Below, one piece after another: positions 34,357 through 41,352 of a stretch of 56,657 nucleotides of DNA. Position 1 is the stretch's first letter. Each line of letters starts with the position of its first letter. The notes under the pieces are model-generated. The model saw only the letters and a list, made by a program, of their open reading frames with translations. It ran no database searches and was not told the DNA's origin. A program made the position numbers and the translations under genes. Origin of the DNA: Sphaerimonospora thailandensis (lineage in GTDB: Bacteria > Actinomycetota > Actinomycetes > Streptosporangiales > Streptosporangiaceae); the NCBI RefSeq assembly GCF_016863115.1, contig NZ_BOOG01000049.1, positions 1 to 56,657 on the forward strand, read 5' to 3'.

Positions 34357-35958
34357 GTGGAGCGTCTGAACGTCTGGCTTCTCCTGTCCGCCGTCGTCGT
34401 CATCGCGGCCATCGCGTCCGTCCGGGTCGTGCACCGCACCGGGCTGCCCAGTCTGCTCATCTACCTGGGGCTCGGCCTGGTCATCGGTGAGGCCGGGATC
34501 GGCGGCATCCAGTTCGAGGACTCCCAGCTCGCTCAGCAACTCGGCCTCGTCGCGCTCGCGGTCATCCTCGCCGAAGGCGGCCTGACCACCAGCTGGAAGA
34601 ACGTCCGCGACGCCGTGCCCGCCGCCCTGATCCTCGCCACGGCCGGCATCGCGGTCAGCATCGGCGTGCTCGCGGTGGCCGTACACGCCCTGCTGGGCAT
34701 GGACTGGCGCAGTGCCCTGCTGCTCGGCGCGGTGCTGGCCTCGACCGACGCCGCCGCCGTGTTCTCCGTGCTCCGGCGGCTCCCGCTGCCCCCCCGGCTC
34801 GCGGGCATCCTGGAGGCCGAGTCCGGGTTCAACGACGCGCCCGCTGTGATCATCGTGATGATGCTGAGCGTGGTCGCCGAGCCGCTGCCCTCGCCGGGGA
34901 ACATCGTGCTGAACACCGCGATCGAGCTGGGGATAGGCACGGCCGTCGGGGTCGCGGTGGGGCCGGCCGGGATCTACGCGCTGCGCCGGGTCGCGCTTCC
35001 CGCGTCGGGGCTCTATCCCATCGCGGTGCTGGCGCTGGCCTTCATCGCCTACAGCGGGGCCGCGCTGCTGCACGGGAGCGGGTTCCTCGCCGTCTACGTC
35101 GCCACGCTGATGCTGGGCAATGCGCGGCTCCCGCACGTCGCCGACACCCGCGGGTTCGCCGAGGGCGCGGCCTGGCTCGCCCAGATCGGCCTGTTCGTCA
35201 TGCTCGGCATGCTGGCCAGCCCGTCGGAGCTGCCCGGGGCGATCGTCCCGGCCCTCGTCACCGGGATGGCCCTGGTCCTGCTCGCCCGCCCGGTGTCGGT
35301 CATGGTCTCGGCCCTGCTCATACGGCTGGTGCGGGGCGTTCGGCTCGACCCGAAGGTACGGCTCGGGCTGGGCGAACGGTCGGCACAGGGAGTTTGGCTG
35401 AAAGACGGCGGCGTGCGATTCCCCCGGATGGAGGCGATCCCGTGGCGGGAGCAGGTGTTCCTGTCATGGGCCGGGCTGCGCGGAGCCGTACCCATCGTGC
35501 TCGCCACCATCCCCTGGAACGCCGGGATGCCGGGGGCCAAGAGCCTCTTCAACGACGTCTTCATCATCGTCGTCGTGTTCACCCTCGCGCAGGGGCCGAC
35601 ACTGCCGTACCTCGCGCGGCTCCTGCGTCTGGAGGCGGACGGCGAGGCGCGTGAACTCGACGTGGACTCCGCCCCGCTGGAGGAGCTGAACGCCGATCTT
35701 CTCCAGGTGCGCATCCCGGCCGGCTCGATGCTGCACGGCGTGGAGATCTTCGAGCTGCGACTCCCGGCGGACACGATGGTGACGCTGGTCGTCCGAGGCG
35801 GCCGGTCGTTCGTGCCGGCGGCGACCACCCGGCTCAGGGTGGAGGATCAGCTCCTCATCGTCACCACGGCCGCCCAGCGGACGACCGTCGAGCGTCGGCT
35901 TCGGGCCGTGAGCCGGCGCGGCAAGCTGGCCGGCTGGTACGGCGAGCGCGGCAGCTGA
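34357..35958 (+). CDS. Potassium/proton antiporter (CPA1, NhaP2-like)
   Basis: 533 residues. About twelve membrane helices (to ~390) with LASTDAAAVFSVLRR and ESGFNDAPAVI, the CPA1 ion-binding motifs including the acidic pair, and FLSWAGLRGAVPIVLATIPW. The cytoplasmic tail (from ~440) carries a TrkA_C/RCK_C-like domain (LLQVRIPAGSMLHGVEI, RVEDQLLIVTT), typical of NhaP2/CvrA-type K+/H+ antiporters that regulate cytoplasmic K+ and osmotic balance. GTG start with GGGAGG only 3 nt upstream; no better start is in frame. Confidence 0.9.
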   Translation: MERLNVWLLLSAVVVIAAIASVRVVHRTGLPSLLIYLGLGLVIGEAGIGGIQFEDSQLAQQLGLVALAVILAEGGLTTSWKNVRDAVPAALILATAGIAVSIGVLAVAVHALLGMDWRSALLLGAVLASTDAAAVFSVLRRLPLPPRLAGILEAESGFNDAPAVIIVMMLSVVAEPLPSPGNIVLNTAIELGIGTAVGVAVGPAGIYALRRVALPASGLYPIAVLALAFIAYSGAALLHGSGFLAVYVATLMLGNARLPHVADTRGFAEGAAWLAQIGLFVMLGMLASPSELPGAIVPALVTGMALVLLARPVSVMVSALLIRLVRGVRLDPKVRLGLGERSAQGVWLKDGGVRFPRMEAIPWREQVFLSWAGLRGAVPIVLATIPWNAGMPGAKSLFNDVFIIVVVFTLAQGPTLPYLARLLRLEADGEARELDVDSAPLEELNADLLQVRIPAGSMLHGVEIFELRLPADTMVTLVVRGGRSFVPAATTRLRVEDQLLIVTTAAQRTTVERRLRAVSRRGKLAGWYGERGS

Positions 35959-36059
35959 GCCGTACGGCGCGGGCCCAAGAACAGGGCGAGTGGGGACACG
36001 CTGCTCGAACGGCAATAAACCGGGCCGGAGTGGCGTTTGGCCTCGTGGGTTGCTTACCA

Positions 36060-36086
36060 TTAGCAATCGTCCTAGTCGAGTGCTAG
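36060..36086. promoter_or_regulatory. CIRCE element (HrcA operator)
   Basis: TTAGCAATC-N9-GAGTGCTAG matches the CIRCE consensus TTAGCACTC-N9-GAGTGCTAA at 16 of 18 positions with the exact 9-nt spacer. It lies 94 bp upstream of the ruc-type start. In M. tuberculosis the orthologue Rv0991c (Ruc) is repressed by HrcA and heat-induced, which supports the assignment. TTGCTT at 36050-36055 could be the -35 of the controlled promoter. Confidence 0.8.
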
Positions 36087-36179
36087 GAAGTTTTCGGTGA
36101 ACACTGCCGGTCGCGAGCGCGCGGAGCAGGAATGACCGAACACGACCTTGGTTTCCAGTGCTAGTTCCGGGAGGAACGC

Positions 36180-36593
36180 GTGCCCACCTACCAGTACGCC
36201 TGCACGGCCTGCGGCGAGCAGTTGGAGATCGTCCAGAAGTTCTCCGACGACCCGCTCACGGAGTGCCCGTCCTGCCAGGGGCGGCTGCGCAAGGTCTTCT
36301 CCGCTGTGGGCATCGTGTTCAAGGGCTCCGGTTTCTACCGCACTGACAGCCGTTCCTCGGGTTCGTCGTCGTCGGCGCCGGCCGCGTCGAACGGCGGCTC
36401 CAACGGGTCGGGCAGTGACGGGTCGGGCAGTGAGACGGCGAAGTCGTCGGGCGACTCGGGCAAGAAGGAGGCCGCGACCGCGTCCACTTCCTCGTCGTCC
36501 TCTTCCTCGTCGTCCTCCGGTTCCTCAGGTTCCTCAGGTTCTTCGGGCTCGTCGAGTTCGTCGGGCTCCTCCGGTTCGACCGCCGCGGCCTGA
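36180..36593 (+). CDS. ruc: FmdB-type zinc-ribbon protein, Ruc chaperone homologue
   Basis: 137 residues. Zinc ribbon MPTYQYACTACGEQLEIVQK with CTAC and CPSC, then LRKVFSAVGIVFKGSGFYRT, the FmdB-family end, and a ~75-residue Ser/Gly/Ala-rich tail that must be disordered. Ruc in mycobacteria is a redox-regulated chaperone that cooperates with DnaK; its cysteine ribbon and disordered tail are matched here, as are synteny with 5-FCL and an upstream CIRCE site. GTG start with GGGAGG 6-7 nt upstream. The tail is much more serine-rich than in mycobacteria, as far as I recall. Confidence 0.85.
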   Translation: MPTYQYACTACGEQLEIVQKFSDDPLTECPSCQGRLRKVFSAVGIVFKGSGFYRTDSRSSGSSSSAPAASNGGSNGSGSDGSGSETAKSSGDSGKKEAATASTSSSSSSSSSSGSSGSSGSSGSSSSSGSSGSTAAA

Positions 36594-36673
36594 TCCGCGG
36601 GTGAACCGAGAGTTATCCACAGGGCGCCGTGGGGGTGCCGCCCGGGCGGGGGCGATTCGTTAGGGTCGGCGAC

Positions 36674-37480
36674 ATGGTCAATGGCGTAGAGATCGGCATC
36701 ATCGGCGGCTCGGGGCTTTACTCCCTCCTGGACGACGCCGAGGAGATCGACCTGGCGACGCCGTACGGCCCGCCAAGCGACAAGATCGCATTGGGCCGCA
36801 TCGGCGATCGGTCGGTGGCGTTCATCCCCCGGCACGGCCGCGGCCACGTCCATCCGCCGCACCGCATCCCCTATCGGGCGAACCTGTGGGCACTGCGCTC
36901 CCTCGGTGTCCGCCAGGTGCTGGCGCCCAACGCCGTGGGGTCGCTGCGCCCCGAGCTCGGGCCGGGCGCACTGGTGATCCCAGACCAGCTCGTGGACCGG
37001 ACCAGCGGAAGACCGCAGACCTACTACGACACCGGCTGTGCCGTACATGTGTCGTTCGCCGACCCCTACTGCCCGGCCGGCCGGGCCACGGCCGTGGCCA
37101 CGGCACGCGAGGCGGGCTGGAACACCGTCGACGGCGGCACTCTGGTGGTGATCGAGGGTCCCCGCTTCTCCACCCGCGCCGAGTCGAGGTGGTTCTCGGC
37201 CGCGGGCTGGTCGATCATCGGCATGACCGGGCATCCCGAAGCGGTGCTCGCCCGGGAGCTGGCGCTCTGCTACACCTCGATGTCGCTCGTCACGGATCAC
37301 GACGCGGGCGTCGAGGCCGGCGAGGGAGTCACCCACGAGGAGGTCCTCGCCTTCTTCGCCGCCAACGTCGAGCGGATGCGCGCGCTGGTCGGCTCGGTCG
37401 CCGAGGCCCTCCCGATCGAACGTGACTGCGCCTGCGGCAAGGTGCTCGACGGCGTCAAGCTCCCCTTCGAGCTTCCGTAA
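36674..37480 (+). CDS. mtnP: S-methyl-5'-thioadenosine phosphorylase
   Basis: 268 residues, PNP/MTAP family. IGIIGGSGLYSLL, FIPRHGRGHVHPPHRIPYRA, phosphate and base motifs NAVGSLRPELGPGALVIPDQ, EGPRFSTRAESRWF and GMTGHPEAVLAREL are intact. Cleaves methylthioadenosine (or a close nucleoside such as methylthioinosine) with phosphate in methionine salvage; MTA versus MTI preference cannot be read with certainty. The start at 36674 (MVNGVEIGIIGG) is chosen over an upstream in-frame GTG. Confidence 0.9.
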   Translation: MVNGVEIGIIGGSGLYSLLDDAEEIDLATPYGPPSDKIALGRIGDRSVAFIPRHGRGHVHPPHRIPYRANLWALRSLGVRQVLAPNAVGSLRPELGPGALVIPDQLVDRTSGRPQTYYDTGCAVHVSFADPYCPAGRATAVATAREAGWNTVDGGTLVVIEGPRFSTRAESRWFSAAGWSIIGMTGHPEAVLARELALCYTSMSLVTDHDAGVEAGEGVTHEEVLAFFAANVERMRALVGSVAEALPIERDCACGKVLDGVKLPFELP

Positions 37481-37491
37481 CCGGCCGCGTC

Positions 37492-38292
37492 ATGAATGTC
37501 CTGAGCCGTCTCTTCACGCGCCGTCAACCGGTTACTCGGCGCAGCCGTCCGATCACTCGTCGCCTGGCCGCTCATCGCCGCGTGATCGCGGCGGTCTTCG
37601 CGGGGCTGGCGGTGGCATGCGTGCTGACATCCGTAGGGCCCCCGGGCGGCGTGGAGGTCCTCGCCGCCGCCCATGACCTGGGTGGGGGCCGGCTGTCCGC
37701 CTCCGACGTCATGGTCGTACGGCTCCCGCCCGGCGCGGTGCCGGACGGCGCCTTCCGTCCGGACTCCACCCTGACTGGACGGGTCGTGGCCGGGCCGATG
37801 CGCCGGGGCGAACCGTTGACGGACGCCCGAGTCCTGGGGCGGGGAATGCTCGCGACGCAGGGACCCGGGATGGTGGCGACGCCGGTCCGGATCGCCGATC
37901 CGGCCGCCGGCCGGCTGCTCTCGCCCGGTGACGTCGTCGACGTCCTGGCCGCGTTCGAGACGGACCCCTTCGTGGGGGCGCCCTACGCGGGGGCCTCGTT
38001 CGAGGATCCTCCCCGGGCCGTGGATTCGCAGGCCCCGCCGGCATCACCGGGCGACATGGGCTTCCAGGGGCCGTCGGAGGGAAGGCCGCCGTTCGATGGG
38101 AGGGCTCCGTTTGATGGGAGGGCGCGACAGGCCGTCACGGTCGCGCGCGAGGTGCGGGTGATAACCCCTCCGTCGGCGGGGGAAGGAGACGACGGCGTCC
38201 TCCTCGTGCTGGCGACCACCCCGGGCCAGGCCGCCCAACTCGCGCAGGCACAGGCACACGGGCGGCTCTCGGTCGCGATCCATCCCCGCTGA
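37492..38292 (+). CDS. SAF-domain protein, RcpC/CpaB-like
   Basis: 266 residues. A basic N-terminus (RRQPVTRRSRPITRRLAAHR) precedes one membrane helix (VIAAVFAGLAVACVLTSV), then an extracytoplasmic SAF domain (VEVLAAAHDLGGGRLSASDV, GRVVAGPMRRGEPLTDARV) and a CpaB-like region (GDVVDVLAAFETD ... REVRVI ... VLLVLATTPGQAAQLAQAQA). A Pro/Gly-rich insert with a short repeat (PPFDGRAPFDGRA) interrupts it. CpaB proteins assist Flp pilus secretion, but this orphan in the ruc-mtnP locus is common in actinobacteria without pilus genes. Confidence 0.85.
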   Translation: MNVLSRLFTRRQPVTRRSRPITRRLAAHRRVIAAVFAGLAVACVLTSVGPPGGVEVLAAAHDLGGGRLSASDVMVVRLPPGAVPDGAFRPDSTLTGRVVAGPMRRGEPLTDARVLGRGMLATQGPGMVATPVRIADPAAGRLLSPGDVVDVLAAFETDPFVGAPYAGASFEDPPRAVDSQAPPASPGDMGFQGPSEGRPPFDGRAPFDGRARQAVTVAREVRVITPPSAGEGDDGVLLVLATTPGQAAQLAQAQAHGRLSVAIHPR

Positions 38293-38326
38293 CGCCTCGA
38301 TGCGGATCGGCGGCGCGCAGAGAGGA

Positions 38327-38350
38327 CCCTCAGAGAGGGTGCTCTGAGGG
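38327..38350. terminator. Hairpin between convergent genes
   Basis: CCCTCAGAG (38327-38335), loop AGGGTG, CTCTGAGGG (38342-38350): perfect 9-bp stem. It is followed by further copies of TGCTCTGAGGGGG up to the stop of the convergent M15 peptidase gene, giving alternative pairings. A likely bidirectional terminator. Confidence 0.65.
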
Positions 38351-38368
38351 GGTGCTCTGAGGGGGTGC

Positions 38369-39553
38369 TCAGAGGAGGGAGCCGACCTCCGGGTCGTACT
38401 CCCAGTGCCAGGGCTCGAACGGGCTGCGATAGGCCCAGTCGGGGTGGATCCAGCCGAACCGCTTGCCGTTCGCCTCCAGCCAGTTGAACTGCACCGAGCG
38501 GAAGGACTGGACGCCCCCGCACAGGTCGACGGCGAGCCCGAGCCCGTGATTGCTCTTGCCGGGGGTGGCCGCCAGACCGGGGCGCCGCCAGTAGACGGAC
38601 TGCTGCTCGGCCAGGCTCCGGTAGCTGTCGGAGACGCAGATCGGCGTGCCGAACCGCCTCTGGTAGGCCAGGTTGAGGTCGGCGAACGCGATGGCGGCGT
38701 CGGCGCGCAGTTCCTCGCCTCGCTGTGGCAGGGGGCACAGGATGTTCTGCGGGAGCAGGCCGTTCGGGTACTGCTCGGCGACCCCCACCCTCGTCGGGTC
38801 GCACCCGCCTCTGTTCGCCTTGCCGATCTTGACCCCAAGCTTGGTCAGCGCCTTGGTCAGGGACTTGACGAGTGCCGAGGAGCGCTGCCGGAGCATCTTG
38901 ATCTGCGCGTCGAGTTGGGCCTCCTGCAGAAGGTTCGCCGACCGCAGTTCCTGTGCCTCGGCGGCCAGCCGTTCCTGCTGCCGTTGCAGCCGCGCCGCGT
39001 CGCTGAGCACCGTGTTGCGCTCTCTGGCGAGGTAGTCCAGGTCGCTCATCGCCCGCAGCGCCGCCGTGTCGTCACCGCTCGCCGTGAACGGGCCGATGCC
39101 GGTCATGGCGGGATCCTGATAGATGCCCTGGACGAGATCGGACAGTGGCCTGCGCAGTTTGTTGAGCTCCTGCGTGGCCGTCTGAAGCTGGGTCAACTTC
39201 CCCGCGAGTTGCTTCTGCGTCGACTCGAACCGCTTCTGCCGAGACTTGAGGACCTTCGTGGCGTCCTCGATCCCCTTGTAGGCCTGCTGCGCCTGGCGGC
39301 GCAACTCCGTCAACGTGGTCGGGTCCTTGCCTTCGACGCCCTCGAGACCCTTGAGGCCCTCGACGGCGGCGGCATCGGCACGCTTGGCGGTGGCGCTCCA
39401 CGCGGTGGCGTCCTTGGCGTCCTTGGCGACCGTAGCGCGGGCGGTCGAGCGGGTGGCGGCGGCCGCCTCGGCCGCGCCGTACGGGACCCCAGCGGAGAGT
39501 GAAGACATCGCCGTGACGACCGCGATCAGGCGTACTGACCGGGGAGTGGGCAC
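38369..39553 (-). CDS. Secreted M15 (VanY-like) peptidase with coiled-coil domain
   Basis: 394 residues. Signal peptide (VRLIAVVTAMSSLSAGVPYG), then ~200 residues of heptad-rich helix (LKSRQKRFESTQKQLAGKL, RLQRQQERLAAEAQELRS) as in cell-wall hydrolases of the NlpC and VanY type. The C-terminal peptidase domain has VSDSYRSLAEQQ, zinc ligands in NHGLGLAVDLCGG (His and Asp) and PWHWEY (His). It should cut D-Ala-D-Ala-type peptidoglycan peptides outside the membrane. GTG start with GGAGGAG 6 nt upstream. Convergent with the SAF gene. Confidence 0.9.
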   Translation of the reverse strand: MPTPRSVRLIAVVTAMSSLSAGVPYGAAEAAAATRSTARATVAKDAKDATAWSATAKRADAAAVEGLKGLEGVEGKDPTTLTELRRQAQQAYKGIEDATKVLKSRQKRFESTQKQLAGKLTQLQTATQELNKLRRPLSDLVQGIYQDPAMTGIGPFTASGDDTAALRAMSDLDYLARERNTVLSDAARLQRQQERLAAEAQELRSANLLQEAQLDAQIKMLRQRSSALVKSLTKALTKLGVKIGKANRGGCDPTRVGVAEQYPNGLLPQNILCPLPQRGEELRADAAIAFADLNLAYQRRFGTPICVSDSYRSLAEQQSVYWRRPGLAATPGKSNHGLGLAVDLCGGVQSFRSVQFNWLEANGKRFGWIHPDWAYRSPFEPWHWEYDPEVGSLL

Positions 39554-39645
39554 GATCGACTCCTCCGTTTGCGAACTCGTGACCTGGGTCAGGGACGCAC
39601 GTTACTACAGAGGAACCAGAGAACGGACCACGCTTACCACATGCA

Positions 39646-40794
39646 TTATCCGCCAATCTCATCACTTTCGAGCGCTTTGTCGTGTCGTGCGACGCCTCGG
39701 CGGAGGCCTGACTGGGCCGTGTCGCCGTGCGGAGACGCGGCATCCAAGGTCAGCGAGTGCTCGCGGCAGAACTCCCACAGCCAGGTGTCCCGCCACTCCA
39801 GTGAGCACGTGAGCGGTGTCTCGACCTCCGCCGGTTCGCTCCGCTCCTTCGGCGCGGTCGCCCTCGGCTGTCGTTTGACGACGGCGGGAGGAGCCTGACG
39901 GACGGGCTCGGGCCGCGAGATCAGGATCAGGCCTTCATAGACGCGTATCGGCCCGAAAGGCTCGGGAACCCGGGTCGGCTCCAGCACCGCATCCCGCCCG
40001 GCCGGTACAGACGTCGTCCGCTCCCCCTCGCCCACCTGCGCCTCGCCCACCTGCCCCTCGGCGCCCGGCGCCACCGGCACACCGCCGGTTTTGCCGACCT
40101 GTCCCTCGGCGCCCGGCGCCACCGGCACTCCGCCGGTTTCGCCGACCTGGATTGCCTGGCCGGCCTGATCGCCATCGGCAGGAACGCTGTTCGTGACGGT
40201 CCCGTTCGGACCACTTCCGGCCGTGCCAGGGCCAGGCTGACCTGGATCAGCGTTCCGGCGATCCGTTTTGCGGTGACCCGCTTTCCGGTGGTCGATGCTC
40301 CCGGGAGCCGTGCCGTACGGCGCGGAACTCGCAGAGGGGGTGGGGGCGGGAGCGCTGCTCTGCGGGGCGGGGCCGACGGGCGTGCGTCCCGCGCCGTCTT
40401 CTGCCGTCTCCGCCCCGGGCGCGGCCCCGGAACGCCCCCGTCCCCGTCCCCGCGCGGCCGGCGGGGTGATCGTGGGCGGGAAGACGGTCACGTCACCCGC
40501 CGAACCAGGCATGCCGACATCGGTCTGGGACGCGATGACCGGAACCTCGGCCGGGGGGCGCGTCACGCTGGACGTCTCCGGCGACAACGCGATCTCTGAC
40601 GTACCGGCTCCCGATGCCCGGCTCGCCTGCGCGGCCATCTTCCCTTCACCGGCGACGCTGCCCCGTGCCGCCTCCCGGTAGCCTGCGAACTCCACCATGA
40701 GCATGCCCACGGCCAGGATCGCAGGCGCGAGCATCGCGGTGATGAGCACCAGCGGGCGAAGCCTGCGGACGTACCTAAGTCGCGTTACGGTCAC
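39646..40794 (-). CDS. Membrane-anchored Pro/Gly-rich protein of unknown function
   Basis: 382 residues. One N-terminal membrane helix (RPLVLITAMLAPAILAVGML), then ~270 residues of low-complexity Pro/Ala/Gly/Thr sequence expected to lie outside the cytoplasm, including two 16-residue repeats (VGETGGVPVAPGAEGQ). A more ordered C-terminal part includes IRVYEGLILISRPEP and TCSLEWRDTWLWEFCREHS, with two cysteines 14 residues apart that might form a disulfide. No family is recognised. GTG start at 40794 without a clear ribosome binding site. It might be O-mannosylated, given pmt, but this is conjecture. Confidence 0.6.
   Translation of the reverse strand: MTVTRLRYVRRLRPLVLITAMLAPAILAVGMLMVEFAGYREAARGSVAGEGKMAAQASRASGAGTSEIALSPETSSVTRPPAEVPVIASQTDVGMPGSAGDVTVFPPTITPPAARGRGRGRSGAAPGAETAEDGAGRTPVGPAPQSSAPAPTPSASSAPYGTAPGSIDHRKAGHRKTDRRNADPGQPGPGTAGSGPNGTVTNSVPADGDQAGQAIQVGETGGVPVAPGAEGQVGKTGGVPVAPGAEGQVGEAQVGEGERTTSVPAGRDAVLEPTRVPEPFGPIRVYEGLILISRPEPVRQAPPAVVKRQPRATAPKERSEPAEVETPLTCSLEWRDTWLWEFCREHSLTLDAASPHGDTAQSGLRRGVARHDKALESDEIGG
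40051..40146. repeat. Two 48-bp tandem repeats inside the Pro/Gly-rich gene
   Basis: Units 40051-40098 and 40099-40146 differ at few positions and keep the frame, encoding 16-residue repeats. A third, partial unit follows upstream. A site of likely copy-number variation. Confidence 0.8.
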
Positions 40795-40952
40795 GAACAG
40801 TGACGGTAATCAGCGTACGCAAGCCGGAACACATCCACTTGCCAGCCCTTTACCGCACGTCAGCCAAGCGATGACCGGCATACCTCGGGCGACACTCCCG
40901 CCGGGAGGCGCGAGCTGGCCCAACCTTTCGCTAGGCTTACATAGCACGACAC

Positions 40953-41025
40953 GCCTCCGTAGCTCAGGGGATAGAGCACCGCTCTCCTAAAGCGGGTGCC
41001 GCAGGTTCGAATCCTGCCGGGGGCA
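40953..41025 (+). tRNA. tRNA-Arg (anticodon CCT)
   Basis: 73 nt. Acceptor GCCTCCG pairs with CGGGGGC; D arm AGCTCAGGGGATAGAGC; anticodon arm CCGCT-CTCCTAA-AGCGG giving CCT; T arm GCAGGTTCGAATCCTGC; discriminator A at 41025. CCA is not encoded. A weak 5-bp hairpin AGCCC/GGGCT with T run follows at 41045-41064. The accessory region starts directly downstream. Confidence 0.96.
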
Positions 41026-41352
41026 CTCTTTGATCAAGCCAAACAGCCCCTCACCTGGGCTTTCTCCGAAGCCGACCAGCGATCTTAGGCAGTCGTAGAT
41101 CACTCTCGGCACCCGTACGCCGCTGGTTCCGGGATATATGCGGGATAGCCACTGTCACATCCGTGCAGATCAGGTATGAGGAAGCGAACGGCTGCGGGAC
41201 AGGCAGGCGGAACAGGCTGTTCCGGGAGTAGGTTTTGAGGCTGCGTTGGCAGAACCGCGACCTTCCCACGGAGGACCTCGATCAAGTCTTGATGACCAGG
41301 CCGGGATCCTCTACCTGCTCCTGGCCGACCTGCCAGAGGTGCCGACAACGCC
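41026..41352. other. Gap between tRNA-Arg and AlbA_2 gene
   Basis: About 330 bp with a weak hairpin after the tRNA and otherwise no gene I can support. No copy of the tRNA 3' end and no integrase fragment was recognised, although the position directly after a tRNA is a typical integration site. Confidence 0.5.

Noticed and set aside
41051-41269. Minus-strand frame just after tRNA-Arg, considered as an integrase remnant
   Set aside because: No tyrosine-recombinase motif (RHxxR or Tyr motif) is visible.
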